Notes: a model not told the origin generated them from the sequence alone. Positions 24,552-33,582 are shown, numbered from the stretch's first letter. The stretch is DNA of 64,000 nt from JBATTK01 sp049670505 (GCA_049670505.1 JBATTK010000041.1:1-64000), one strand, 5' to 3'. A program made the numbers and translations.

Positions 24552-25526
24552 ATGCGTATTCCTATCAAAACATTCCGTTCGGCTTTGCCGACCCTAATTA
24601 TAGTATCTTTTGTATTAGGCTCCTGTAGCAACGATACTTCCCAAGAGCAAGAAGAACAGGGTACAGTGGAAGATTCGGTTATCACCGCCAACAATGCGGC
24701 AAGACTGACCGCCAAAAAACTTTATGAAGATTATTATTTACCTGCTACAAGTACTTCTTCGGATGCTGCTTGGAACGGTGACGAGCCTTCTTGTAACGCA
24801 GGTAACGTATCACAAGGGACAAAGGATAAAATCCTGATGCGTTTAACATATTATAGAAAAGCGGTGGGGCTAGAGAATGAAATCAGTGAAGACCCTACAA
24901 AAAGCGCCAAGGCACAACAAGCCGCCCTGATGATGAATTCCAATAACGCCTTGAACCATTTTCCTCCCGACACTTGGAAATGCTATACATCCGAAGGTGA
25001 TGAAGGTGCCGGAAACTCGCTCTTGGCATTGTCAAAAAATGCGGAAGCCATTAATGCCTACGTACGCGACCAAGGCGCGGCCAATGGTCCTGTGGGCCAT
25101 AGGAGATGGTTGTTATGGCCCAGGTTACAAGAAATAGGTATAGGGAACACAGATAGATCAAACGCCATTTGGGTACTTGGCAATGCGGGTGCCGTTCCGG
25201 CAGACGCTCCGGAATTTATAGCATGGCCCCCAAAAGGATATGTCCCTAATGACCTAGTTTTTCCAAGATGGTCTTTTTCCATTGCCAATGCAGATTTTAA
25301 TTCCACTTCTATTGTGATGAAAGATGGGAACGGTCAGAACATTTCTATCTCCATTGAAACCTTGAACAATGCTTTTGGAGACCGCACTATCGTTTGGGTA
25401 CCAAGGGGTATTGCTACAAATACTCCTACCGACACTTCCTATAGGGTTACTTTGGATAATGTTATTGTGGGCGGGGAATCCAGATCATATGAGTATGAGG
25501 TAATCCTTTTTGATGCTTCCAATTAG
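24552..25526 (+). CDS. CAP-domain (SCP/PR-1-like) lipoprotein
   Basis: 324 aa. The lipoprotein signal ends VLGSC (Cys25), followed by an acidic linker (NDTSQEQEEQG). The CAP/SCP domain (about 90-230) shows LMRLTYYRKAVGLENEI, then KAQQAALMMNSNNALNHFPPDTWKCY, an EGAGNSL-like segment (DEGAGNSLLAL) and GPVGHRRWLLWPRLQEIGIG. Two Cys in the domain could form a disulfide. A beta-rich C-terminal part follows (about 235-324). Bacterial CAP proteins are extracytoplasmic and mostly uncharacterised. The gene stands alone. Confidence 0.85.
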   Translation: MRIPIKTFRSALPTLIIVSFVLGSCSNDTSQEQEEQGTVEDSVITANNAARLTAKKLYEDYYLPATSTSSDAAWNGDEPSCNAGNVSQGTKDKILMRLTYYRKAVGLENEISEDPTKSAKAQQAALMMNSNNALNHFPPDTWKCYTSEGDEGAGNSLLALSKNAEAINAYVRDQGAANGPVGHRRWLLWPRLQEIGIGNTDRSNAIWVLGNAGAVPADAPEFIAWPPKGYVPNDLVFPRWSFSIANADFNSTSIVMKDGNGQNISISIETLNNAFGDRTIVWVPRGIATNTPTDTSYRVTLDNVIVGGESRSYEYEVILFDASN

Positions 25527-25684
25527 TCCAAGACACCCTGCAAGACTTTTCCTTTGAGCTATCTGAATCGTTATTTCAAGATAAACAGGGTCATAATGAA
25601 GGAAATTTCCACTTATTCCGTAGTATTTCAATCGATATTTACAATTTCATTTTGTATCTTAGAGAGTATGAATTGCTGTTTATA

Positions 25685-26086
25685 ATGGTCCGATCAATTG
25701 ATAAAAAACTCCTTAAAAAACATGATCTTCCCATAGGATCCTTTTATTTCTATGAAAATTTCGTTGTTTCGGTAATAAACGAAGGTGTTACGATTACTTT
25801 CGAAAATGCGGGCAAAATGCTTGAACTGAGCAAATCCTATTATGGCAACACCACTCCGTTCGTCTACATTTCAAACAGGATAAATTCCTATTCCTTTCAT
25901 CCTACCTCCCATTTTAAATCTACTGCCATGTTCCCAAACCTAAAGGGCTATGCCGTGGTAGTCTATGATGAAATCAACGAAAAAATAGCCAGAATGGAAC
26001 AATCCTTTATGAATAAACCAACCCATGTTTTCCACAGTTTGGAAGATGCCGTTGGTTGGGTAGATAAATTGATTCTTAAGGACTAG
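25685..26086 (+). CDS. hypothetical protein, SpoIIAA-like fold suspected (133 aa)
   Basis: The first ATG of the frame is at 25685; the TTG at 25652 would add 11 unconvincing residues. The pattern beta-beta-alpha-beta-alpha-beta-alpha (SFYFYENFVVSVINEGVTI, AGKMLELSKSYYGNTTPFVYISNR, LKGYAVVVYDEINEKIARMEQSFM, VFHSLEDAVGWVDKL) recalls the SpoIIAA/STAS-like proteins that are frequent in Flavobacteriaceae. There is no signal peptide. The stop codon TAG lies inside the left end of the repeat element that follows, so insertion of that element touched the very end of the gene. Confidence 0.7.
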   Translation: MVRSIDKKLLKKHDLPIGSFYFYENFVVSVINEGVTITFENAGKMLELSKSYYGNTTPFVYISNRINSYSFHPTSHFKSTAMFPNLKGYAVVVYDEINEKIARMEQSFMNKPTHVFHSLEDAVGWVDKLILKD

Positions 26087-26238
26087 GGCCTGTTAACACT
26101 AAACGGAAATCATGGATTTTTTATGGTTTTGAGGCGAAATTTTGTTCACCTAGCGAGCTAGGGGGTGAAATTTTAACGAAAAAAGACGGAAAAAGGGCGG
26201 AAAACACACTTTTAGGCTTAGTGTTAACAGGCCCTAGT
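26082..26238. mobile_element. MITE-like element with 21-bp perfect terminal inverted repeats
   Basis: 157 bp. The left end is ACTAGGGCCTGTTAACACTA plus one A, and the right end is its exact reverse complement. An internal imperfect dyad centres on CCTAGC-GA-GCTAGG near 26155. No reading frame of note is inside. Each end carries CTAG, which could be a target duplication; IS5-group transposases use such 4-bp sites and have GGGCCTGTT-like ends, so mobilisation by an IS5-type element is an inference. A single end recurs at 15270, and a partial match (GGCCTGTTAA) at 47761. The element lies exactly between two convergent stop codons. Confidence 0.7.
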
Positions 26239-26826
26239 TCAACTTCTATAGAAATTCATGTCATCCATATATTTCCACACCGCATCGGGAAGTAAAGCCC
26301 TGATATTTTTACCCGCCTTATGTTGATTCCGTATAAATGTGGCCGATATTTCCATTATCGGGGCATCAACGTAGTGAATGTTATCATGATCTTTAAACTG
26401 GTGCTCAACAACTCCGCCGGAGATTCTAGGATATACATAGATTACATGGTTCTCCAGAATAATCTCATAGTTCTTCCATTTGTGAAACCCTTTTAAATTA
26501 TCCTCGCCCATAATTGGACAAAAAAGATACTCGGGCCCATGCTTTTCACCTAAGTGTACTAAGGTATTTATGGTATAATTGGGTTGCGGCAAATTAAACT
26601 CTATCTTACTAGCTTTTAGCTTGGGATATTCCTTGGTAGCCTCATAGACCATTTGATATCGGTGATAATCGTCCAGAAGCGTTTTCTTGGCTTTAAAGGG
26701 GCTTTGAGGTGTAATTACCAACCAAACCTCATCTAGATCCGAAAACTCCACCATATGATTGGCAATAATCAAATGCCCAACATGAATAGGGTTGAATGTC
26801 CCAAAGTATAGTCCTATTTTTTTCAC
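26239..26826 (-). CDS. nadD: nicotinate-nucleotide adenylyltransferase
   Basis: 195 aa. It transfers AMP from ATP to nicotinate mononucleotide in NAD synthesis. It shows the nucleotidyltransferase motif GTFNPIHVGHLIIAN near the N-terminus and the C-terminal SATFIRNQHKAGKNIRALLP (ISxxxR-type) motif. The start codon is GTG, chosen because KKIGLYFGTFNPIH is the conserved N-terminus and no ATG precedes it. The stop codon abuts the right end of the MITE-like element. It lies downstream of yicC and gmk, a common order in this phylum. Confidence 0.95.
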   Translation of the reverse strand: MKKIGLYFGTFNPIHVGHLIIANHMVEFSDLDEVWLVITPQSPFKAKKTLLDDYHRYQMVYEATKEYPKLKASKIEFNLPQPNYTINTLVHLGEKHGPEYLFCPIMGEDNLKGFHKWKNYEIILENHVIYVYPRISGGVVEHQFKDHDNIHYVDAPIMEISATFIRNQHKAGKNIRALLPDAVWKYMDDMNFYRS

Positions 26827-26929
26827 ACCGGATTTGTTTCAGAAGTTGCTAAATTGATTTCCTGTGCAATTATAGACGATACTTTTCCAAATACCGATAA
26901 AACATTCCCATAGTGGACCATACCCTTGC

Positions 26930-27514
26930 TTAATCATTACTTGCCAACCCGATAAAATCCGCTACCAGTTGGTATGATTCTTTTAATGCCGTATCCAAAT
27001 CGTAATTTTTAATAACTTTATCAAACTGGGGTGCCGTGGCCATTTCAACGGATGCTTTTGCCACCCGCATGTTGATCTTATCCTCACTTTCCGTACTACG
27101 CTTTTTTAGACGGATCTTTAATTCATCTACACTGGGAGGTTTTACAAAAACAGCCAAAGTTTCTTTTGGATATTTCTTCTTGATCCGTAGTCCCCCCACA
27201 ACATCAATATCAAAAATCACATTTTTGCCTTCGGCCCACAAACGTTCTACCTCGCTCTTAAGCGTACCGTAAAAATTATCACGGTACACTTCTTCCCATT
27301 CCAAAAAGGCATCATTTTTTATACATTTCTTAAATTCAGGAATGGACATGAAGTAATAGTGCTTACCGTCTTTTTCCTTTCCTCTTTTGGGTCTGGAAGT
27401 TGCCGAAACGGAAAAGGCCAGGTTTAGCTCCGGCTGCTTTAACAAGTGACGAACAATAGTAGTTTTACCGCTTCCGGAAGGTGCCGAAAAAATAATGAGC
27501 TTACCCCCTTCCAT
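26930..27514 (-). CDS. gmk: guanylate kinase
   Basis: 194 aa. It phosphorylates GMP to GDP with ATP. P-loop SAPSGSGKTT (K17), GMP-binding segment SVSATSRPKRGKEKDGKHYYFMS, and FIDIDVVGGLRIK-type strand (VIFDIDVVGGLRIKKKYP); the lid is IRLKKRSTESEDKINMRV. The length is typical. The start codon overlaps the stop codon of yicC by one base, so the genes are translationally coupled. A gap of 103 bp separates it from nadD. Confidence 0.97.
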   Translation of the reverse strand: MEGGKLIIFSAPSGSGKTTIVRHLLKQPELNLAFSVSATSRPKRGKEKDGKHYYFMSIPEFKKCIKNDAFLEWEEVYRDNFYGTLKSEVERLWAEGKNVIFDIDVVGGLRIKKKYPKETLAVFVKPPSVDELKIRLKKRSTESEDKINMRVAKASVEMATAPQFDKVIKNYDLDTALKESYQLVADFIGLASND

Positions 27515-28371
27515 TAAAGTACGTTCAGCATTTGTTCCTTAATTTTTTCCAGTTCATCTTTCATCTGTACAACAAGCTGTTGCATAGGGGCATAATTTGC
27601 CTTGGAACCGATCGTATTTATCTCTCTCCCTATTTCCTGTGAAATAAACCCCAATTTTTTTCCATTGGAATCGGCGGAATTCAGCGTAGCGGCAAAATAA
27701 TCTAAATGGTTTGCCAAACGGACCTTTTCTTCCGTGATATCATATTTTTCCAAATAGTAGATAAGTTCTTGCTCAAAGCGGTTAGCATCGACCTCCGCTT
27801 TCAAATCGGCCACTGCCTTTTCCAGACGCTCACGTATAGTAGCATTGCGTTCGGAATCCATTTGATATACCTGTTCCAGTAATTCTTTTAATTTTTCTAT
27901 CCGCTCCAAAAAATCCTTTTCCAAAACTTTGCCTTCTTCACTTCTAAAAGCATTAATTTCCTTCAAGGCTACCCCGAGTGCTTCTTCAATCTTTCTGTAC
28001 TCTTCCGCATCAATATCCTCACGATCCGTTTTTAAGGCATCTGGCAGTCTCACCGCCATTTCCAATAACCTTAAATCATCTCCGGCGACAATATCCCCTA
28101 GTTGTTTCATATATTGTCGTACCACACTATCATTAATCTTAGAGGAAGTTTCGTCCCCGGTAATCTCCATATACAATCCAAAATCTATCTTTCCCCTTAC
28201 CAAAGAACTCGCTATTGTTTTCCGTAGCTCCAATTCCTTGTCCTTGTATGCAGATGGTATCCGGGCATTTAAGTCCAAGTTTTTGCTATTGAGGGATTTG
28301 AGTTCTATGGTGATTTTTTTCGTAGGAAGCTGTATCACATGCTTCCCGAATCCTGTCATGGATTGAATCAT
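27514..28371 (-). CDS. yicC: YicC-family endoribonuclease-like protein
   Basis: 285 aa. The conserved start IQSMTGFGKHVIQLPTKKITIELKSLNSKNLDLNARIP and the C-terminal DUF1732 segment (GKKLGFISQEIGREINTIGSKANYAPMQQLVVQMKDELEKIKEQMLNV) are both present and full length. E. coli YicC has been described as an RNase acting on small RNAs; whether this copy does the same is inference. It is coupled to gmk by a one-base overlap, an arrangement conserved across many bacteria. Confidence 0.93.
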   Translation of the reverse strand: MIQSMTGFGKHVIQLPTKKITIELKSLNSKNLDLNARIPSAYKDKELELRKTIASSLVRGKIDFGLYMEITGDETSSKINDSVVRQYMKQLGDIVAGDDLRLLEMAVRLPDALKTDREDIDAEEYRKIEEALGVALKEINAFRSEEGKVLEKDFLERIEKLKELLEQVYQMDSERNATIRERLEKAVADLKAEVDANRFEQELIYYLEKYDITEEKVRLANHLDYFAATLNSADSNGKKLGFISQEIGREINTIGSKANYAPMQQLVVQMKDELEKIKEQMLNVL

Positions 28372-28441
28372 AAATTCCGTTTAAGTTTTGGCAAAGATAA
28401 CCAAAATTAAAAGCTCATTTTTTCAAAACTGCTTTAAGGAC

Positions 28442-29233
28442 TTACAGCTCCCGCACCCAAATATTTCGAAAACTTACCCTACTATTGTCCCCATGATCTT
28501 GAAGACGGATGGGCGCCTTGCCATGGGGCTCGTTCGTTGGCCATCCAATATACATGGTCTTCCCTTGTATCTCGTAATGATCTTGGATAAGAATACCATT
28601 GTGCAAAACGGTAATGGTTGCCGATTTAATCTTGTTTCCCTCAGTATCAAACTCGGGAGCGTGGTAAATAATATCATAGGTATTCCATTCCCCTGTGGGT
28701 ACGGAAGCCTTTGCCAAAGGAACAGCCTGTTTATAGATGGACCCCACTTGACCATTTACATAAGTGTCATTATCATTATTGTCCAATATTTGTACTTCAT
28801 ACCTATTCTGTATAAAAACCCCGCTATTTCCCCTATGTTGGCCATTTCGTTGTACATCTGCCGGGGATTTCCATTCCAAATGCAATTGTATACTGCCAAA
28901 ATTCCTTTTCGTTTGAATATCCCCGGCACGGTCTTTAACGGTCATACTTCCATCTTCATTTAAATACCAACTTACGACCGTACTATCCTTGGTCATTACC
29001 CACTCCTTCATATCGGATCCATTGAACAATACGATAGCATCACTGGGGGGAGCGTTATTCTCACTCGTCACAACCACTTTTGGCACTGGTTCATAGCGTT
29101 CGGTCTCTTCCGGTTTGGTAGGTTCGTTGGCCGTTAGTATTGTGCTTTTGGTTTTATCCTTTTTAATGATTTCGGTTTGTGCGCCGCAGGAAAAACATAT
29201 GAACAAGGCAATAGTAAAATAGATAAGCCGCAT
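28442..29233 (-). CDS. DUF1080 (3-keto-disaccharide hydrolase family) lipoprotein, copy A
   Basis: 263 aa. The signal ends in CFSC (Cys16, a loose lipobox), then a Thr/Glu/Pro-rich spacer to about residue 62. The DUF1080 jelly roll follows: SDAIVLFNGSDMKEWV...SVVSWYLNEDGSMTV, FGSIQLHLEWKSPA, GNSGVFIQNRYEVQILDN, PVGEWNTYDIIYHAPEF-type (here PTGEWNTYDIIYHA), and SRVSFRNIWVREL at the end. DUF1080 proteins cleave 3-keto-glycosides. It lies one base after copy B in the same operon, downstream of a sugar isomerase-like gene, which supports a role in that pathway. Confidence 0.92.
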   Translation of the reverse strand: MRLIYFTIALFICFSCGAQTEIIKKDKTKSTILTANEPTKPEETERYEPVPKVVVTSENNAPPSDAIVLFNGSDMKEWVMTKDSTVVSWYLNEDGSMTVKDRAGDIQTKRNFGSIQLHLEWKSPADVQRNGQHRGNSGVFIQNRYEVQILDNNDNDTYVNGQVGSIYKQAVPLAKASVPTGEWNTYDIIYHAPEFDTEGNKIKSATITVLHNGILIQDHYEIQGKTMYIGWPTNEPHGKAPIRLQDHGDNSRVSFRNIWVREL

Positions 29234-29234
29234 A

Positions 29235-29996
29235 CTAAAGTTCTTTTATTTTAATATTTCTGTAGGCCACAATATCTCCATGGTCCTGCAGCCCAATTTT
29301 CCCTGTTGTAAATTTTCCAAATCCATTCCAGTCCGAAAACTTGGACCCATCAATCATGGCGTTCCATTGCTCACCATTGACGGGAAACGTTACGATCTCT
29401 ACTCCGTTCAAACTTACTTTTCCCTCATTGGTCACATGGTTTACCATAATGATGCAACTATTCCACTCACCCACCGGTTTTACCATGTCTTTTGACGGTG
29501 CCACCATATCATATAATGCACCTGCTTGATGGGAAGTCCCATTTTTTGCATCAGGATGCTTCAAATTGTCCAAAACCTGTATCTCCGGACCGGTCTGGTA
29601 AGGCTGGGTGTAGGCTGGGTCCTCGTTAACACCCCAAAAGATTCCACTATTTCCGGCATCGGAAATCTTCCATTCCAAGGACAGTATAAAATTGGTATAC
29701 TCGTTATCCGTCACAATATTGAAGCTTTCACCCGGTTTTCTTTCTATTGGAGGATAAAAGACCATGGCCCCATCTTCTAATTTCCATACGGAAGGAACAC
29801 TATCCAATAAATAACCATGCCAACCTTTAAAGGAAGAACCATCGAACAGCACCGTCCAATCATCTTCTATCATGCCTTCTACATTAGGTTCGGCAACGGT
29901 CTCAGGTTCTGTTTCCTCCTTTTTACTATCTGCCTTATCCTTACAGGATATAATGAACAGACCTAATAATAGTGTTATTAAAAATACTTTTTTCAT
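29235..29996 (-). CDS. DUF1080 (3-keto-disaccharide hydrolase family) lipoprotein, copy B
   Basis: 253 aa. The lipoprotein signal ends LFIISC (Cys18), with a following KDKADSKKEE stretch of the kind linked to surface export of Bacteroidota lipoproteins. The DUF1080 domain runs WTVLFDGSSFKGWHGYL, YTNFILSLEWKISDAGNSGIFWGVNED, TGPEIQVLDN, PVGEWNSCIIMVNH, GKFTTGKIGLQDHGDIVAYRNIKIKEL. It is clearly diverged from copy A, so the tandem pair may differ in substrate or have split roles. It is 16 bp downstream of the isomerase-like gene. Confidence 0.93.
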   Translation of the reverse strand: MKKVFLITLLLGLFIISCKDKADSKKEETEPETVAEPNVEGMIEDDWTVLFDGSSFKGWHGYLLDSVPSVWKLEDGAMVFYPPIERKPGESFNIVTDNEYTNFILSLEWKISDAGNSGIFWGVNEDPAYTQPYQTGPEIQVLDNLKHPDAKNGTSHQAGALYDMVAPSKDMVKPVGEWNSCIIMVNHVTNEGKVSLNGVEIVTFPVNGEQWNAMIDGSKFSDWNGFGKFTTGKIGLQDHGDIVAYRNIKIKEL

Positions 29997-30012
29997 AATC
30001 CAGTCGATTGTT

Positions 30013-31065
30013 TTAAAGTCCCAATATTTTTTTTAGCTCATCCTCGTTGGTTTGCGAGCCCGCAAAATCGTCAAAGGTTTTTTCAGTTGCCTCTATAATA
30101 TGATCTTGTATAAACTTGGCTCCTTCCCTTGCCCCCTGTTCGGGACTTTTAATACAACATTCCCATTCCATTACGGCCCAGACATCACAACCATATTGGG
30201 TCAGTTTGGAAAAAATGGTCTTAAAATCTATTTGTCCGTCCCCTAAAGAGCGGTATCGCCCTGCCCGATTTCCCCAGTCATTATATCCGCCAAAAGCACC
30301 TTTCTTTCCCGTTGGATTAAACTCGGAATCCTTCACATGAAAAGACTTTATAAATTCGTGATAATGATCTATATATTCAATATAGTCCAATTGCTGTAAC
30401 ACAAAATGACTTGGGTCGTACAGAATATTCACTCGTTTATGGTTACCTGTGGCTTCCAGAAAACGTTCAAAGGTATCGCCATCATGTAAATCCTCTCCCG
30501 GATGTATTTCATAACAGACATCTACACCTTCCTTATCAAAATGGTCCAATATGGGCATCCAACGTTTCGCCAATTCCTCAAAACCCATTTCCACTAGGCC
30601 TGCAGGACGTTGTGGCCAAGGGTGCATGGTATGCCAGAGCAAGGACCCGGAAAAAGTTGCATGTGCCGTTATACCCAATCTTCTACTTGCCGTAGCGGCT
30701 TTTTTAACGATTTCAACCGCCCATTGGGTACGCTCTTTCGGTTTATTCTTTAAGTGGTCTGGCGCAAAACTATCGAACATGAGGTCATAAGCCGGATGCA
30801 CAGCCACCAATTGCCCTTGCAAATGCGTAGACAGCTCCGTGATTTCCAAGCCGTATGAATTCACCTTCCCTTTCAACTCATCGCAATAAGTCTGGCTTTC
30901 GGCCGCTTTGTCCAAATCTATTAAAAAGTGCTCCCAAGTAGGTATCTGTATCCCTTTATAACCCAAATCTGAAGCCCACTTGCACATGCCGTCCAAAGAG
31001 TTGAAGGGGGCCTTGTTATCTACAAATTGTGCCAAAAAAACCGCAGGTCCTTTAATTGTTTTCAT
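30013..31065 (-). CDS. sugar phosphate isomerase/epimerase-like TIM barrel (AP-endonuclease-2 fold), cytosolic copy
   Basis: 350 aa from the ATG at 31065; the frame to a TTG at 31089 lacks support. No signal peptide, so cytosolic. It has the xylose-isomerase-like barrel, with likely metal ligands in CYEIHPGEDLHDGD, LYDPSHFVLQQ, SFHVKDSEF and VMEWECC. Relatives in glycoside gene sets act on 3-keto sugars as isomerases or hydratases; the exact reaction is not readable from sequence. It heads an operon with the two DUF1080 genes and is divergent from the first GMC gene (242 bp between start codons). Confidence 0.9.
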   Translation of the reverse strand: MKTIKGPAVFLAQFVDNKAPFNSLDGMCKWASDLGYKGIQIPTWEHFLIDLDKAAESQTYCDELKGKVNSYGLEITELSTHLQGQLVAVHPAYDLMFDSFAPDHLKNKPKERTQWAVEIVKKAATASRRLGITAHATFSGSLLWHTMHPWPQRPAGLVEMGFEELAKRWMPILDHFDKEGVDVCYEIHPGEDLHDGDTFERFLEATGNHKRVNILYDPSHFVLQQLDYIEYIDHYHEFIKSFHVKDSEFNPTGKKGAFGGYNDWGNRAGRYRSLGDGQIDFKTIFSKLTQYGCDVWAVMEWECCIKSPEQGAREGAKFIQDHIIEATEKTFDDFAGSQTNEDELKKILGL

Positions 31066-31207
31066 CTGTTTGCTTTTATTGATTTTCAAATCCCGGATAC
31101 CACCTCGGGTGATTAAAATTAGTATTCCCCATGTGTTTTAATCGAGTTGATTTCATTTTTATTCTGTCATGCATCGATCAGATGTACATGTTGCTCCCTA
31201 ATTTAAG

Positions 31208-31225
31208 AATTAACACTATATTTAA
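31208..31225 (+). promoter_or_regulatory. element shared by both GMC promoters, copy 1
   Basis: AATTAA-CA-CTATATTTAA. The same 18-bp pattern with TT in the middle is found at 38894-38911, before the second GMC gene. It lies 82 bp before the GMC1 ATG. Confidence 0.4.
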
Positions 31226-31307
31226 AGGGTATTTTTTTAACCCATCCTTCGTTTAGGTGAAGTTATAAATATAGGAATAACCAAAGAATTAAAACAAATA
31301 TATACAC

Positions 31308-33011
31308 ATGAATCAAGATGTTGAATATGATGCCATTGTTGTTGGAACGGGAATCAGTGGCGGTTGGGCGGCAAAAGAATTATGTGAACAAGGGTTGAAA
31401 ATCCTTGTTCTGGAACGCGGCCCAATGGTAAAACATATTGAGGATTATAAGACCATGAACGATGATCCTTGGGATTATCCCTTCAAAGGGGAACTCTCAA
31501 AAGAGGAGTTAAAAAAATATTCCGTACAGCGAAGATTGAATTGGGCACCTAAGGACGATGTGAAACATTTTTTTGTGAACGATCTGGAACATCCGTATGT
31601 AGAAATAAAACGTTTTGATTGGATCCGGGGCTATCAGGTGGGAGGACGTTCCTTGACTTGGGGACGCCAAAGCTACCGATGGAGCGATATTGATTTTGGG
31701 GCCAATAAAAAAGAAGGTATTGGAATAGATTGGCCTATTCGCTATGGGGATATCTCGCCTTGGTACGATAAAGTGGAAGCGTATATTGGTGTAAGTGGGG
31801 AAAAATTGGGATTGAAACAATTACCGGATGGTAAATTTCTGCCACCAATGGATCTTACATGTCCAGAAGAAGATTTTAAAAAAGTTATGGCGGAGAAATA
31901 CGATGATGGTCGTGTATTGACTATTGGCCGAGTAGCCCATATCACCGATACGGGCGGAAACTTTGAAGGAAGAAATCCTTGCCAGTATAGAAATCGATGT
32001 TGGAGGGGCTGCCCTTTTGGAGGATATTTTAGTAGTAATTCATCTACTTTACCAGCGGCCGAACGTACCGGAAATATGACCTTAAGGCCAAATTCCATTG
32101 TGCATGGGGTTATATACGATGACCATACCAAAAAAGCTACAGGAGTTGAGGTAATCGATACAGAAACCCATGAAAAATTAAAATTCAAGGCCAAAGTAAT
32201 TTTCCTTTGTGCTTCAGCAATGGCTTCGGTAGGCGTCTTATTACAATCCAAATCGGAGCGTTTCCCAAATGGTTTGGGCAACGATTCCGACGCTTTGGGC
32301 AGAAGTATCATGGACCATCATTACAAACTAGGGGCATCGGCAAAGGTTCCAGGTCATCTGAACAAATACTATAAGGGAAGAAGGCCCAACGGTTTCTATA
32401 TTCCACGTTTTGTCAACCTTGATAAAAAGACCGAACGAGAAGGGTATGTAAGGGGCTTTGGTTATCAAGGTGGTGCAAGTAGGGAAAACTGGTCGGAATC
32501 CGTTGCCGAAATGGGTTATGGCAAAGCACTAAAGGACAATATCCTAAAACCAGGTGGTTGGCAGATAGGAGCTACCGGTTTTGGGGAATTTTTACCCCAT
32601 GATAGTAACAAGGTAACTTTAAGTCCTACCGAGAAGGATCAATGGGGACTTCCGCAATTGGCCTTTGATGTTGAGTTCAAGGAAAATGAATATAAGATGC
32701 GTGAGGATATCATCAAAGAGATCGTAACTATGTTTACGAACGCAGGATTTAAGGATGTACAACCTTTTGAAGAATCTACAGGTCCCGGCCTTGGAATTCA
32801 CGAAATGGGTGGTGCCAGAATGGGTAGAGATCCCAAGACATCCGTATTAAATGAAAACAACCAGATACATGCCGTGCCCAATGTATATGTAACCGATGGC
32901 GCATTTATGACCTCATCTAGTTGTGTTAATCCGTCACTGACCTATATGGCATTTACGGCACGTGCGGCAAACCATGCGGCCCAACAATTTAAAGCAGGTA
33001 AATTTTCTTAA
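31308..33011 (+). CDS. GMC-family FAD-dependent oxidoreductase (glucoside 3-dehydrogenase-like), copy 1
   Basis: 567 aa. The FAD Rossmann motif is AIVVGTGISGGWAAKEL (about 9-25). The central segment CQYRNRCWRGCPFG has C225, C231 and C235 in the C-x5-C-x3-C spacing of the 3Fe-4S cluster known from bacterial FAD-glucose dehydrogenases. The C-terminus has the catalytic GIHEMGGARMG (His) and CVNPSLTYMAFTARAA (Asn). Such enzymes oxidise sugar hydroxyls, in glycosides often at C3, and pass electrons to a cytochrome. It has no signal of its own; relatives are exported with a small Tat subunit. That subunit is missing next to this copy. A close paralog is 38941-40653. Confidence 0.92.
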   Translation: MNQDVEYDAIVVGTGISGGWAAKELCEQGLKILVLERGPMVKHIEDYKTMNDDPWDYPFKGELSKEELKKYSVQRRLNWAPKDDVKHFFVNDLEHPYVEIKRFDWIRGYQVGGRSLTWGRQSYRWSDIDFGANKKEGIGIDWPIRYGDISPWYDKVEAYIGVSGEKLGLKQLPDGKFLPPMDLTCPEEDFKKVMAEKYDDGRVLTIGRVAHITDTGGNFEGRNPCQYRNRCWRGCPFGGYFSSNSSTLPAAERTGNMTLRPNSIVHGVIYDDHTKKATGVEVIDTETHEKLKFKAKVIFLCASAMASVGVLLQSKSERFPNGLGNDSDALGRSIMDHHYKLGASAKVPGHLNKYYKGRRPNGFYIPRFVNLDKKTEREGYVRGFGYQGGASRENWSESVAEMGYGKALKDNILKPGGWQIGATGFGEFLPHDSNKVTLSPTEKDQWGLPQLAFDVEFKENEYKMREDIIKEIVTMFTNAGFKDVQPFEESTGPGLGIHEMGGARMGRDPKTSVLNENNQIHAVPNVYVTDGAFMTSSSCVNPSLTYMAFTARAANHAAQQFKAGKFS

Positions 33012-33024
33012 AAAGTATATAATA

Positions 33025-33489
33025 ATGGACAACGCTACAGCCAGAAATATGTGGGGTGATTATTTGGACACCCACTTGGAGGATGCCTTTGCAAAGGCTC
33101 CAAAAGTGATTCATTTCTGTGATAATCAAAAAGATGCGGATGAATGTGCCGCTCTAGTTTCCAAAGGGATAAAAAAGGCTACCTCCCATTCTTTACTGGG
33201 TCTTCAATATAGAAAAGAACCCTTACCTAAACTTGGGGACTTTATGGTGATTACCAATTGGGCCGGAAAGGCAAAATGTATCGTTAAAACCACTGCCGTA
33301 AAACTAAAACCTTTCTTTAGCATTGATGAAGCATATGCCCAAATCGAAGGCGAAGGCGATAAAAGCCTGGATTATTGGAAAAAAGTGCATTGGGATTATT
33401 ATACTAGGGAATTAGAACCCTTTGATCGTGTGCCCAGGGAGAGTATGATCGTGGTGTGCCAAGAGTTTGAGAAGGTATTCGGGAGATAA
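33025..33489 (+). CDS. ASCH-domain protein
   Basis: 154 aa from the ATG at 33025, 13 bp after GMC1; the earlier in-frame start at 32962 lies inside GMC1. It matches the ASCH fold, a PUA-like beta barrel predicted to bind RNA: AKAPKVIHFCDNQKDADECAALV, then KKATSHSLLGLQYRKEPLPKLGDFMVITNWAGKAKCIVKT, then EGEGDKSLDYWKKVHWDYYTRE. Some ASCH proteins have been reported to act as amidohydrolases on modified cytidines. Its presence behind a sugar oxidase has no obvious metabolic reason. Confidence 0.88.
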   Translation: MDNATARNMWGDYLDTHLEDAFAKAPKVIHFCDNQKDADECAALVSKGIKKATSHSLLGLQYRKEPLPKLGDFMVITNWAGKAKCIVKTTAVKLKPFFSIDEAYAQIEGEGDKSLDYWKKVHWDYYTRELEPFDRVPRESMIVVCQEFEKVFGR

Positions 33490-33582
33490 AGACGCAAAGT
33501 TTTTGTTTGCCTTGGACAAGTAAACGTTTAAGCATAAAAAACCACAAGATTTTAAAATCCCTGTTGGTCTTTGCCATATATC

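Noticed and set aside
26082..26238. Inverted repeat between the 25685 gene and nadD as an ordinary terminator
   Set aside because: The arms are 115 bp apart and have no T-tract; a recurring end at 15270 favours a mobile repeat.
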